Assembly: GCA_030063045.1 (NCBI GenBank)
Contig: JAQSEB010000060.1
Location: 640,696-704,695 of the forward strand
Source: Pratylenchus scribneri
Lineage: Eukaryota > Nematoda > Chromadorea > Rhabditida > Pratylenchidae
DNA length: 64,000 nt
Direction of reading: 5' to 3'
Shown: positions 50,378 through 61,012 of the stretch, in pieces
Numbering within the stretch: position 1 is the stretch's first letter
How the letters are laid out: each line of letters begins with the position of its first letter
Made by a program: the position numbers and the translations under genes
Notes under the pieces: model-generated
Told to the model about the DNA's origin: nothing
The model's input: the letters and a program-made list of their open reading frames with translations, nothing else
The model's database searches: none

Positions 50378-50755
50378 TATGTCGAGATTCATTAAAAATG
50401 CCGAGAATCCTGGGGCCGTGAAATAATACTGAATCTATTACTACTATTATGCTTAGTTAATTTTGGAATTCTCAGCTTATATATGAATTACAGTCACGAG
50501 AATAGGCTCATGGAATTCGGGGTAGATTTATTATATCACATTTAAATTCAGAACGGTATGGGTTTGTTTAATTAGAAACATTTTCCGTCAGATTCCTATC
50601 CCGTCTTCAGCGCCCTACCCCTAGCCATAACCTTATTCCGCATATAGTAAATTGACCAGCAGGAAGAGTCTCAATTGATCCCATAAAACCTATAAAAGCC
50701 GAGATTCCAGAATTAACCAACTAAACACTTGGATAATTCCGGTAACCGTGATATA
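50378..50755 (+). repeat. Right copy of the inverted pair bracketing 25 kb
   Basis: Bases 50,378-50,452 match, inverted, 25,640-25,725. After a nested MITE (50,453-50,725) the match resumes as ACTTGGATAATTCCGG and ATATATAAA. Continuity on both sides of the MITE shows that the repeat predates the MITE insertion. Confidence 0.6.
50453..50725. mobile_element. MITE nested in the right terminal-type repeat
   Basis: Inverted ends: TTAGTTAATTTTGGAATTCT at 50,453, and rc TTAGTTGGTTAATTCTGGAA near 50,725. The interior (AGAATAGGCTCAT, CCTATCCCGTCTTCAGCGCC, AACCTTATTCC) is shared with 23,302-23,600. Confidence 0.65.
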
Positions 50756-50769
50756 TAAACAATTGTAAT

Positions 50770-51400
50770 TCGGGGATTAGGTATTAGGAAGAATAGCCTA
50801 AATGAAAGGAGACAAATCTATGTAAAGAGGGTAAAATGGTACTGCTGAAAATGGAAAAAATGATCTTCCCAAAAGGAATATTCGTTTGAAAAATATTGTC
50901 TCTGGGCATAATTAAGTAAATAATAATCAAATAATTGAAATAGATGGTTTATAAATAAAACAATTTGAAGAAACATATATACCCTGTGCCTCATCGTCAT
51001 CATCGATATGAAAATCGTCCATTTTTCTTGTCAATTCCTCTATATTTTTGCTACCAAATTTGTGTCTTTCTTCAATTTTTATGCCAGGTTCTTCAGTTTT
51101 TAATTTTTATCTTTTTCCATATTTCCGTTTCTCCCTTTTCTGAATTTTTGAAATTAATTTTTTGAATTATTTTAATAATTAACCATTGCTTTTCCTTTTA
51201 TTATTATGATATGATCCATGATCCATTGCATAAAGAAAAACATTGTGAAACAAAAAGAGAATTGAATAAATTTGATATAATTTATTCATTTTTGGATAAA
51301 TCCTAAATATGCAGATGAATGGGATAATTTTATTAAAGAATAAAAAATATATGGAATATAAATATACCTTTAATAATAGTAAAAGAATCTTTTGGTAATT
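50770..51400. other. No gene seen
   Basis: AT-rich; short frames only. Confidence 0.4.
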
Positions 51401-51600
51401 ATCGTTTATCACGGGGCAGATGTCTTAGAAATGAAGGGTCCCCCATGGTTGAATAGGAAAAAATTTATGGATATTTGAAATGATAACCTATCCCTGAATG
51501 ACCCTAATAACCCTATGCCGGATGACACAGGGGGTTGGTTACCTTTATCTCTTCCTCAGTTGACTCAAAAAATCTGCTCGGCGATAATCGATAAGTACCG
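51400..51600. mobile_element. Divergent MITE, GGTACTTAT family
   Basis: The left end GGTAATTATCGTTTATCACG and right end (rc) GGTACTTATCGATTATCGCC form a weak TIR. The interior has the family phrase CCCTGAATGACCCTAA, also at 53,430 and (inverted) 61,700. Confidence 0.5.
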
Positions 51601-53280
51601 AAAAAATGCTTTTAATAATTGCGAAAGAAAGCTATGAAACTTTAAAAATTATTTTAATATAAATTGAACTCCGCAGCTCTCATTCTCATAATCGAATATT
51701 TGCTAAAATTTTTGCCCTTTTTGAGATTATATTTACATTTTGTGCCTCAATTGCCCAAAAAAAACCAATAATTATGGAAACGGCTTTCCCCTATTCGGAT
51801 TTCATTTGTAATTTTCTCTATATATTTCCTTAGGCTATGATTATTTTATTAGATTATTTAACTAAAGGGGAAAAGGATGCTGGATATTATTTTGAGAAAT
51901 ATTATTGCGTTGGATAAACAAGGCCAAAATGAATAAGGAAAATATTTAAGGGAAGGTTTGTCGTTTGCCGATGCCACCGATGTCCTTCGATACTATCAAA
52001 TTTGCGATCACATTTTCCAATAATCAATAAATACCTATTATTGAATGAAAAATGGAATTTTGAAGGTTTTTTAAAAATAATCAGTGGATCCGAATTCAAA
52101 ATTAAAAAGGGATTTTTTTGAAATTTGGATTAATTATAATTTTACATTAAAAAATTGTAAATTTAATTAATAAAATTCAATAAAACTATCTAGCCCTCCA
52201 CCATCTGAAATAATTCAGACAAAAAAGGAAACCGTCGAAAATATCTGTAAAATTCATATTTAGCAATGAAAAATATTCTAGAAAATGAGTTTTAATCAGG
52301 GGTTATGCATAACCGAAAATATCACTTATTTGTATTCATAATTTCATTGTCGAAATTCTATTTTTTAACAATATTTCCATAGTTTTATTAAAACAGAAAA
52401 AATTTCATTTATATCATTTGAAGTTTACTAAAAGCAAAATGCTGAAAATGTCTTTCATTCCAATATTCTCTTGTTTTTTTTTCCAATTTCTCTTCAATTC
52501 CTGTGAAAAAAATTAACATTAAAAATTTAAATTACAGTAAATTCTCTATTAGAAGCCCGGGGCTTATAAGTTTAGAAGGCCAAAAATAGATAAAATGTGG
52601 AGTCTACTTTTATCTGTCGACATTTTTAAACAATTTATAGCTTTTTTTTTGTAGAATCCAATGGCACTAAGAAATGCATAAAAATTATAAGATAATATTA
52701 ATTTGTCGAAAAAATAATTAATTTGCTGAAATTCTTTCGTGCCGAAAAATATCATATTTGAGGCCATATATAACTTGGCCATAATTAGATATTAGGATTG
52801 GGATTAGGGGATAGGGCTTTAGAAAACTTAAAGAAATCTTAAAAATTATGTGCCTCAATAATATATATTTCGACACAAAAGAATTTTGGTAATTTAATAG
52901 ACTCCCAAAAATTCATTTCAAAAGTACAGTGCCTCAAAGTTAAGGTGGGCTTCTAATGGAGAATTTACGGGTATGCACCAAAATCTTACCGCTTAATATG
53001 GGCACCAGCCAACTCTGGGCCCTGTGTAGTATCGATGAATTGGCACACGCGGGTATGGCACATTATAATAGGTGTCATGGATTGGATAGCAACGAAAGCC
53101 GGGAACATTATGGATTTCGGTATTCCATGGTTTGGGCACGCTTGACTGGTGGCACACAAAAATAGGGGAAATATGGTGCGGACATTTTTATATTCAATCC
53201 AAAAATATTGGGGACAAATTTCGAGAGGATTAAAATTATAGTTAGAAAAATTTCCCTTCTTATTCAAATTAAAAATATTT
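51601..53280. other. No supported gene
   Basis: AT-rich. At 52,993-53,159 (minus) a stop-free, Pro/Tyr/His-rich stretch could be an exon but shows no known motif. Confidence 0.4.
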
Positions 53281-53519
53281 GGTACTTATTTGATTTGGGT
53301 CCGTCCGCTTTTTTCCTCAACAAGGAAAAAGTAAGGGAAAAGTGAATGGTCCCCCTCTATGAGTGCTAGGGATTGGAATTAAGCTTACTTGAGATGATTT
53401 TACCCCATCATTTCTGAAATCCATCCCTGAATGACCCTAACACTAATGATGACCCAAAGGGAGGCCCTTCACTTTATCCTAGATGAGGAAAAAAAGCGGA
53501 CCCAAACCAAATAAGTACC
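53281..53519. mobile_element. MITE, GGTACTTAT family
   Basis: TIR GGTACTTATTTGATTTGGGT at 53,281 and its mirror ending at 53,519, flanked by near-identical 8-bp duplications (AAATATTT and GAATATTT). The interior shares CCCTGAATGACCCTAACACT with the other copies. Confidence 0.8.
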
Positions 53520-53898
53520 GAATATTTTGCTTATTAAATTTGAAGTAGAAAATAATTTAGAAATTGTAATAAAGCATTATTAGGATTATTATTTGTGAGG
53601 AAAATGTCATAGCTCAATTAAATTAAGATTAAAGGAAGTGTAGAATTTTTTGTTCTAAAATAGAAAACAAATTTTTCGTGAGAAAAGCTAGGAGAATAAA
53701 ATGATATAATATTGATTGAGTAAAAGCTGCATTGAATTGTGTGAACAACTGTTTTTTTTTTCTCGCCTTCAAAATATTTTGTTCCTTGAAAAAAAGATTT
53801 AATTTGGAATACACAAAAAGGTGAAAAATAATTTGGTAGTTCCCGGAACGATGTATTTTTTTTGCATTTATTTACCACAGGACATTATTGCATCTTCC

Positions 53899-54467
53899 AA
53901 TTTTCATGCACCTCTCTCCCAATTTTTATGCACCTCTCTCCCAATTTTCATGCACCTCTCTCCCAATTTTCATGCACCTCTCTCCCAATTTTTATGCACC
54001 TCTCTCCCAATTTTCATGCACCTCTCTCCCAATTTTCATGCACCTCTCTCCCAATTTTTATGCACCTCTCTCCCAATTTTCATGCACCTCTCTCCCAATT
54101 TTCATGCATTTCTCTCCCAATTTTCATGCACCTCTCTCCCAATTTTCATGCATTTCTCTTCCAATTTTCATGCACCTCTCTCCCAATTTTCATGCATTTC
54201 TCTCCCAATTTTCATGCATTTCTCTCCCAATTTTCATGCATCTCTCTCCCAATTTTCATGCATCTCTCTCCCAATTTTCATGCACCTCTCTCCCAATTTT
54301 CATGCATCTCTCTCCCAATTTTCATGCACCTCTCTCCCAATTTTCATGCATCTCTCTCCCAATTTTCATGCATCTCTCTCCCAATTTTCATGCACCTCTC
54401 TCCCAATTTTCATGCATCTCTCTCCCAATTTTCATGCATCTCTCTCCCAATTTTCATGCACTTCAAT
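53899..54467. repeat. 22-bp minisatellite, about 26 copies
   Basis: Units CTCTCTCCCAATTTTCATGC plus AC, with C/T variants. Open in all three forward frames because the unit lacks stops; not coding. Confidence 0.93.
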
Positions 54468-54469
54468 TA

Positions 54470-55200
54470 ATTCAGATTTGATGCTGGATTATTTTTTATG
54501 GAAATATTCTAAAATACTAACCAGACCAAATGCAATAAGCCTTGACTTTTATTTTTGGATTTGCTCAGGGGACTGTCTCCTGAACAAATGCAATTAGCCT
54601 GGACTTTTATTTTTTGATTTGGTCAATGAGCCTGTGGCTAATTTTAATTGAATTCTGATTGCATATACATTTTAAGATGTAGGAATTTCTATTGCTGGAG
54701 AAAAATTGTATTAGATGTTTCTTCGTCGCTTTTTTCTTTAAAAATTTGTAAAAAATATTCATGTGAATGGAAATAATGCCTAAGAGCCTTTTATAATATT
54801 CATCTTACTGCCACTTTTTGCCTAATCACCTGTCACCCTATCAATCAAATATTGCCCCAATCTGCCTTTAAAACCAGCTCATTTTCCAATAAAATATTCG
54901 TTTGTCGGTGCATTTTAATGGATTTGGTCAGTTTACTATGTGGATGCATTTTAATGGATTTGGTCACCTTATTTTGTCGCATCGGGATGCAGAAATACAA
55001 ACAAAATGGCATAAAAACCAATTTTGGTTAATTCATGGCGATTATTCTCTCATCCAATAAACTTTATTCTATGTTGAAAGAATAACAAAATCAGGTCATC
55101 GAAGCCTTTCTCCACATTAAAAATTATATAAAAATGTATTTGTTTCAAAAATCATTTATACTTCCAAAAAAATCCAATCAATTCAATAAGCGTGATTAAA
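54470..55200. other. No gene; short direct repeats
   Basis: AAATGCAATAAGCCTTGACT (about 54,529) recurs as AAATGCAATTAGCCTGGACT (about 54,586). GCATTTTAATGGATTTGGTC occurs twice near 54,910-54,960. No frame of interest. Confidence 0.5.
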
Positions 55201-55211
55201 AATGAAATACA

Positions 55212-55330
55212 ATAATTATAATCAAAAATTAATGTTTCATTTGCCGTTTGTGTATTTCCAAATCTTCTGGTTTCATAAAAATCTGGTAACACTTCGAACA
55301 TGTTAAAGCACATATTGCCTTTGCCACTGT
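55212..55330 (-). CDS. Terminal exon with a zinc-finger-like motif
   Basis: The minus strand reads CALTCSKCYQIFMKPEDLEI then HKRQMKH and stop, a C2H2-like half. A diverged copy occurs just downstream of the zinc-finger exon at 58,974 (FYAFLEDLGINEHQMRH), so it is probably an ancestral last exon of this gene family. Confidence 0.4.
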
Positions 55331-55365
55331 TGAATTCTATTTAACATAAATTAATTTAATTGTTC

Positions 55366-55955
55366 CAAACATTTCGTGTTTTTGTTTCCCAAACATTTTG
55401 TGTTTTTGTTCATCCAAACATTTTGTGTTTTTGTTTCCAAAACATTTTGTGTTTTTGTTCATCCAAACATTTTGCGTTTTTGTTTCCCGAAAATTTTATG
55501 TTTTTGTTTGCCAAACATTTTGTGTTTTTGTTTCCCAAACATTTTATGTTTTTTGTTCATCCAAACATTTTGCGTTTTTTGTTCATCCAAACATTTTGTG
55601 TTTTTGTTTCCCAAACATTTTATGTTTTTGTTTGCCAAACATTTTGTGTTTTTTTCCCAAACATTTTGTGCTTTTGTTTGCCAAACATTTTGTGTTTTTG
55701 TTTCCCAAACATTTTGTGTTTTTTGTTTCCCAAACATTTTATGTTTTTGTTTGCCAAACATTTTGTGTTTTTTTCCCAAACATTTTGTGCTTTTGTTTGC
55801 CAAACATTTTGTGTTTTTTGTTTCCCAAACATTTTGTGTTTTTGTTTCCCAAACATTTTGTGTTTTTTGTTCATCCAAACATTTTGTGTTTTTTGTTCAT
55901 CCAAACATTTTTTGTTTTTGTTTCCCAAACATTTTGTGTTTTTGTTCATTAAAAT
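55366..55955. repeat. 24-bp minisatellite, ACATTTTGTGTTTTTG core
   Basis: About 24 units of CCAAACATTTTGTGTTTTTG followed by TTTC or TTCAT. Several frames are open on both strands; not coding. Confidence 0.93.
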
Positions 55956-56088
55956 ATTGTTTTTTTTTTGCTGGCGCTAGGTCAATGAACCCCCGTATAC
56001 TGTTTCTCACTTATCCCTAAACTTAAAAACTTTAATAATTTTAATGTTATTTGGGCTATAGTGATTTTGGGTTGATCCCCTAATTTTA

Positions 56089-57012
56089 TATATTAAATAT
56101 TACCATCCGCCGGCAAGTAATTGGTCTTTCACCAGTGTGAATTTGTTTATGCTTTTTCAATCCACTGGAATGTGCAAATGCTTGTCCACATTGCTCGCAA
56201 ACATATGGCCTTTCATTGGTATGAGTCAGTTTATGGGCACTCAATCCACCGGGCTGCCTAAATAATTTGCCACATTCATCGCATTGGTATGGCTTCTCTC
56301 CAGTGTGAATTAGTGCATGTCTTTTGAAACTGGTCGTATAGGTAAATGATTGGCCACATTCCTCGCAAACATATGGCCTTTCACCGGTGTGTGTACGCCA
56401 ATGCGACTTCATGTTCTTTTTTGTCCTATATTCACATCCTGGCCAATTGCATTTTACCTGGGTAAATTTGTGTAATTTTGATCAAAGAATCATAAATTCA
56501 TTACAAAGTTTCCAATTTTTATAGGCGCATATTTGATTTGTCCTTCAATGTCGTCTTCCTTTCTAAATTCCAAAGGTTATTATATTATTACAATTGAAAA
56601 CATTTTTGAAAAATTTTTAAAAATTTTGGACCCTGATTGTCCAGAGAAGATATTTTTGAAAATTTCTAAAAATTTTAGATTTCAAAAAATTTTGAACCCT
56701 GATTGTGGAAATTTCATCATTTTGTCCTTCAATGAAATTTGGCCCTCTCCCTCGCCATCATCCAAATCCATTTCAACAACAGAAGGTGAACCGCTTTCCT
56801 CCTCCTCATCATCCCATTCAATTTTTTCTAGTCCCTCAACTCCATTTTGATTTTGTTCGTCGCAATTTTCTACATCATTCAAATTCAAAGCTGATGATGT
56901 TGTTGGAATTTGAAATTGAAATGAAGAATTTGTTCCCATTTCGGCATTTTCCAATTCTCGTTTGATAATGGTGGAGGAATTTTCAGCCGAATCAAAAATG
57001 TAGACTGAATTC
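56089..57012 (-). CDS. C2H2 zinc-finger protein (paralogue A)
   Basis: Minus-strand exons: an acidic exon from 57,012 (NSVYIFDSAENSSTIIKREL, later KIEWDDEEEES and MDLDDGEGEG), a short exon at about 56,520-56,570 (EDDIEGQIKYAPIKIGNF, donor GTAATG), and the finger exon 56,457-56,089. The last has one C-x4-C finger (CNWPGCEY) and three classical fingers (YVCEECGQSFTYTTSFKRHA, YQCDECGKLFRQPGGLSAHK, YVCEQCGQAFAHSSGLKKHK) joined by TGE(R/K)P-type linkers. A DNA-binding transcription factor is likely. It is clearly paralogous to the gene at 61,013-62,305 in all three exons. The 5' end is uncertain; the coiled-coil exons at 57,762-58,401 may belong to it or to a neighbour. Confidence 0.75.
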
Positions 57013-57228
57013 TGCAAGTTGCTTTATGTGTATTTGTATCTCCGAACATTTATATTTTAATTCTTGTGAACATTTTGTATTATCCCTACCAAGCATTTTA
57101 TGTTTTTGTTACCAAAGATTTTATTGTCGATGGTGATAATAACAAAGCTGGCTGAACCAATTTTATAGCATTTTGTTGTACTTGATTATTATTTGATTTT
57201 AGCCATGATTTAGCTGTGGGGTACCAAT

Positions 57229-57594
57229 TTTTTGCCGAAAGATTTACATTCTTTTGCCGAAAAATCAGTTTGATTATAACTTTTTTGTGCTTAATCCTAG
57301 ACTCCAAAACTTATACCCATTTTATAAAGCTCATCGAGAAGCGTCGATTGTTATGTAGTTTGTTGTGGTTTGGTTCAAAATCAAAAGAGTTACAAACCAA
57401 AAATCAAAATATGGTTTAGACGGTTTAATACCTTTAACTGTGGCCAAACCTCGACAATCTATACATCAATCGATGCGTCTCGATGAGGTATATAAAATGG
57501 TTATATAGTTTAGGGGTCTAATAAGATTAAGCACAAAAAATTAGAATCAAAAAACTGATTCTTCGGCAAAAGAATGTAAATCTTTCTGCAAATA
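57229..57594. mobile_element. Fold-back (palindromic) MITE
   Basis: The two halves are inverted copies of about 150 bp: TTTGCCGAAAGATTTACATT.. TTTTGTGCTTAATC.. CATCGAGAAGCGTCGATTG on the left is mirrored on the right. There is no coding content; the transcript would form a long hairpin. Confidence 0.8.
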
Positions 57595-57761
57595 AATGTT
57601 TTCTCTTTAGCAAATAGCTATGTAAATATTAAACACTGTCTAATACTTTTGTTGACATTTGGAAATTTTATTTCCAATAAAATGCTAAATAAATTGATCC
57701 AATCCAGCTTCAACATTATCATCATTATTAGCCGTAGCCTTAATAACCAATGTTTAATAAA

Positions 57762-58401
57762 TTAATTGTGGACCTGTGATAGTTGTTGATGATCCATTTG
57801 ATCATCTAACATCATTCTTTCAGAAGTAAATTCATCATTTTGTGTCTCCTCTTCCTCTGTTGGTAAACCATCAGTGCTATTTTGCTATAAAATTCAATTA
57901 GAACCAATAAGTGAAAAATGTCAAAACCGAATTCTCCACCATCGATTTTTGACTTTGTTGCTTTTCCAATTCCAACTCCCGGTTATGTCTTTTCATTTTG
58001 CTCAACTCTTGGTTCAACGTGGCAATTTGCTGCTTGAATATTACATCTTTTATAGCCATTTCCTCTTTCAATTTAACATTTTCTTTTTGAACAATTGACA
58101 AATCATTAGATTTGTGTTTTTGCTGCTAAAAATCGATTAAATAATTTATTTTCACCAAAAAAATCAAAACCGAATTCTCCAGCCTTTCCATTTTTCGATT
58201 TACTTTTAATTTGGTCAACTCTTTGTTCAAAATGGCAATTTGCTCTTTTGATATCACATTTTTTATAATCATTTCATTTTTCAGTTCAGCATTTTCTTTT
58301 CTCAATTCGACCATTTCCTTCTCCAATCTGGCATAATTCTGTTGTAATTTTCTATATTTTTCGTTCAGTTCCAAGTCTAAAGGTTCAGTTTTGACTTCCA
58401 T
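57762..58401 (-). CDS. Coiled-coil protein with duplicated exon, 183 aa
   Basis: Exons 58,401-58,171, 58,125-57,928 and 57,884-57,762 join in phase 0 with introns of 45 and 43 bp. It begins MEVKTEPLDLELNEKYRKLQ. Exons 1 and 2 both encode a leucine-zipper-like segment of the same design: ENAELKNEMIIKNVISKEQI.. ENS, and ENVKLKEEMAIKDVIFKQQI.. ENS. This is an exon duplication, including the donor context GAATTCG/GTTTTGA. Exon 3 is acidic (LPTEEEETQNDEF) and ends QQLSQVHN. Probably a dimerising regulatory protein related to the N-termini of the adjacent zinc-finger genes. Confidence 0.7.
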
Positions 58402-58554
58402 TCTCTGAAAATTAATAAAAAAATAAATAAAAAAAATGTCAAAATGAGAGAAAAATTCTTTAGAATTTGGGTCCCAAAAACGACAATAAATAGTAACAAT
58501 GATTGTTCTTCTATTTGTTGTGTTTTGCAAATGAAGTGTGGATGGGTCAATCAA

Positions 58555-58973
58555 AAATAGCTATATCCAAAATCTCTACATCCAAAATCACTAATAAATA
58601 CAATAAGAATCAGAGAAATGAAATTTTAGGTTAGGGCATATTGCTAGCATTTTTAGTATTGGTTATTATTATTAGAGCAAAAGGAGAATGGGTAAAAAAT
58701 TTAAAATATCAATAAAAATGAAGGGTTTGATTTTTTGATTTCGTTTAAGATTTCGGCGGGTATAAGAATTTTATGGTGAATTCCAAATGAAAAGTCAAAT
58801 TTTTTAAAATATTTTTATTCAAATCAGAAAAGAATAAATTTATAAGCAAATTTTGGAATAATTTAATCAATAAAATAGTTAATACTCAAGAATTGAAAGA
58901 ATAATCAAAAATTAATGTGTCTCATTTGATGTTCGTTTATTCCCAAATCTTCCAAAAAAGCATAAAAATTTGA
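58555..58973. other. No clear gene; decayed exon
   Basis: AT-rich. Holds the degenerate FYAFLEDLGINEHQMRH exon copy near 58,920-58,975. Confidence 0.35.
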
Positions 58974-59335
58974 TCATTGCTTATTGCCATTGCTTTTCTG
59001 AAAATCTTCATGTTCTTTCAATGAATGCTTTTTAAGTGTAGTGCACGGATATGAATGTGTTTGACGATGTCTACGCAATTCCTTGGAGGTTTTGAATGAA
59101 TTACCACATCCAGTGCATAAATAAGGTTTCTCGCCAGTATGATTTCGTTTATGTTCATTTAGTGAAGAGGAATGTTTGAATGCTTGTCCACATTCCACGC
59201 AAATGAATGGCCGTTCGTCCGTGTGTGTGCGTAAATGCTCATTCAATATGCTGGGCTGTTTGAATATTTTGCCACATTCCTTGCATGGATACGGCCCCGC
59301 GTGATGATTGCGTTTACGCCGATTTAGTGTATTCC
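58974..59335 (-). CDS. C2H2 zinc-finger exon (paralogue B)
   Basis: A single exon bounded upstream by TTTTTAG at 59,336. Three fingers: YPCKECGKIFKQPSILNEHL, FICVECGQAFKHSSSLNEHK and YLCTGCGNSFKTSKELRRHR, linked by THTDERP and HTGEKP, then a polar tail. The first exons are not visible upstream because the 18-bp minisatellite begins about 125 bp away, so the gene may be truncated or have a long repeat-filled intron. Confidence 0.7.
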
Positions 59336-59461
59336 TAAAAAATTTTAAATTGGCGTATATCGTATGCAATATAATTAAAAACTATTGATATCTATTAAGT
59401 TTAATAATCCTAATTTTTGAGTATTTAAAAAATTTATTAAAAATGTTTTTCAAATATTTTT

Positions 59462-60850
59462 ATGTGTCCCAAACATTTCCTAGCATTTTTGTCTTTTCCG
59501 AACTTTTTGTGTTTTCCGAACATTTTGTGTTTTCCTAGCATTTTTGTCTTTTCCGAACTTTTTGTGTTTTCCGAACATTTTGTGTTTTCCAAACATTTTG
59601 TGTTTTCCGAACATTTTGTGTTTTCCGAACATTTTGTGTTTTCCTAGCATTTTGTGTTTTCCTAGCATTTTTGTCTTTTCCGAACTTTTTGTGTTTTCCA
59701 AACATTTTGTGTTTTCCGAACATTTTGTGTTTTCCTAGCATTTTTGTCTTTTCCGAACTTTTTGTGTTTTCCGAACATTTTGTGTTTTCCAAACATTTTG
59801 TGTTTTCCGAACATTTTGTGTTTTCCAAACATTTTGTGTTTTCCAAACATTTTGTGTTTTCCGAACATTTTGTGTTTTCCTAGCATTTTTGTCTTTTCCG
59901 AACTTTTTGTGTTTTCCGAACATTTTGTGTTTTCCAAACATTTTGTGTTTTCCGAACATTTTGTGTTTTCCAAACATTTTGTGTTTTCCAAACATTTTGT
60001 GTTTTCCGAACATTTTGCGTTTTCAGAACATTTTGCGCTTCCGAACATTTTGTATTTCCGAACATTCTGTATTTTCCAAACATTTTGTGTTTTCCGAACA
60101 TTTTGTGTTTTCCGAACATTTTGTGTTTTCCGAACATTTTGTGTTTTCCTAGCATTTTGTGTTTTCCTAGCATTTTGTGTTTTCCGAACATTTTGTGTTT
60201 TCCTAGCATTTTGTGTTTTCCGAACATTTTGTCTTTTCCGAACTTTTTGTGTTTTCCGAACATTTTGTGTTTTCCGAACATTTTGTGTTTTCCGAACATT
60301 TTGTGTTTTCCTAGCATTTTGTGTTTTCCTAGCATTTTTGTCTTTTCCAAACATTTTGTGTTTTCCGAACATTTTGTGTTTTCCTAGCATTTTTGTCTTT
60401 TCCGAACTTTTTGTGTTTTCCGAACATTTTGTGTTTTCCAAACATTTTGTGTTTTCCGAACATTTTGTGTTTTCCAAACATTTTGTGTTTTCCGAACATT
60501 TTGTGTTTTCCGAACATTTTGTATTTTCCGAACATTTTGTGTTTTCCAAACATTTTGTGTTTTCCGAACATTTTGTGTTTTCCGAACTTTTGCGTTTTCA
60601 GAACATTTTGTGTTTTCCGAACATTTTGTGTTTTCCGAACATTTTGTGTTTTCCAAACATTTTGTGTTTTCCGAACATTTTGTGTTTTCCGAACTTTTGT
60701 GTTTTCCAAACATTTTGTGTTTTCCAAACATTTTGTGTTTCCGAACATTTTGTGTTTTCCGAACATTTTGTGTTTTCCAAACATTTTGTGTTTTCCGTTT
60801 TGTGTTTTCCAAACATTTTGTGTTTTCCAATAAACATTTTGTGGTTTGCA
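59462..60850. repeat. 18-bp minisatellite, about 75 copies
   Basis: Units TTTTCCGAACATTTTGTG with variants CCAAACATT and CCTAGCATT. Long frames on both strands (up to 377 codons) follow from the stop-free 18-bp unit. Shares its core with the arrays at 55,366 and 62,330. Confidence 0.94.
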
Positions 60851-61012
60851 AATATTTTGAGTTATTTTTTTAAATAAATATTTATTTCAAATTTAAATTG
60901 CATGTAACGCACTCTGTCAATCGACCCCAGTAGTATTTGACTTTTCCCTTTATCCCTATGCTCAGATAATTTACTCTATAAGGATTTCGGGTAAAAAAAT
61001 AGGATTGATTCT

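Noticed and set aside
52993..53159. Minus-strand stop-free stretch rich in Pro, Tyr and His
   Set aside because: Could be an exon, but no splice partner, start or known motif was found.
53821..54597. Overlapping frames of about 200-258 codons rich in Ser/Pro/Phe/His
   Set aside because: All three forward frames are open because of the 22-bp minisatellite.
55360..56020. Phe/Cys-rich and Lys/Asn-rich frames on both strands
   Set aside because: By-product of the 24-bp minisatellite.
59462..60877. Frames up to 377 codons (CFPNIL and KHKMFG repeats)
   Set aside because: By-product of the 18-bp minisatellite; open on both strands.
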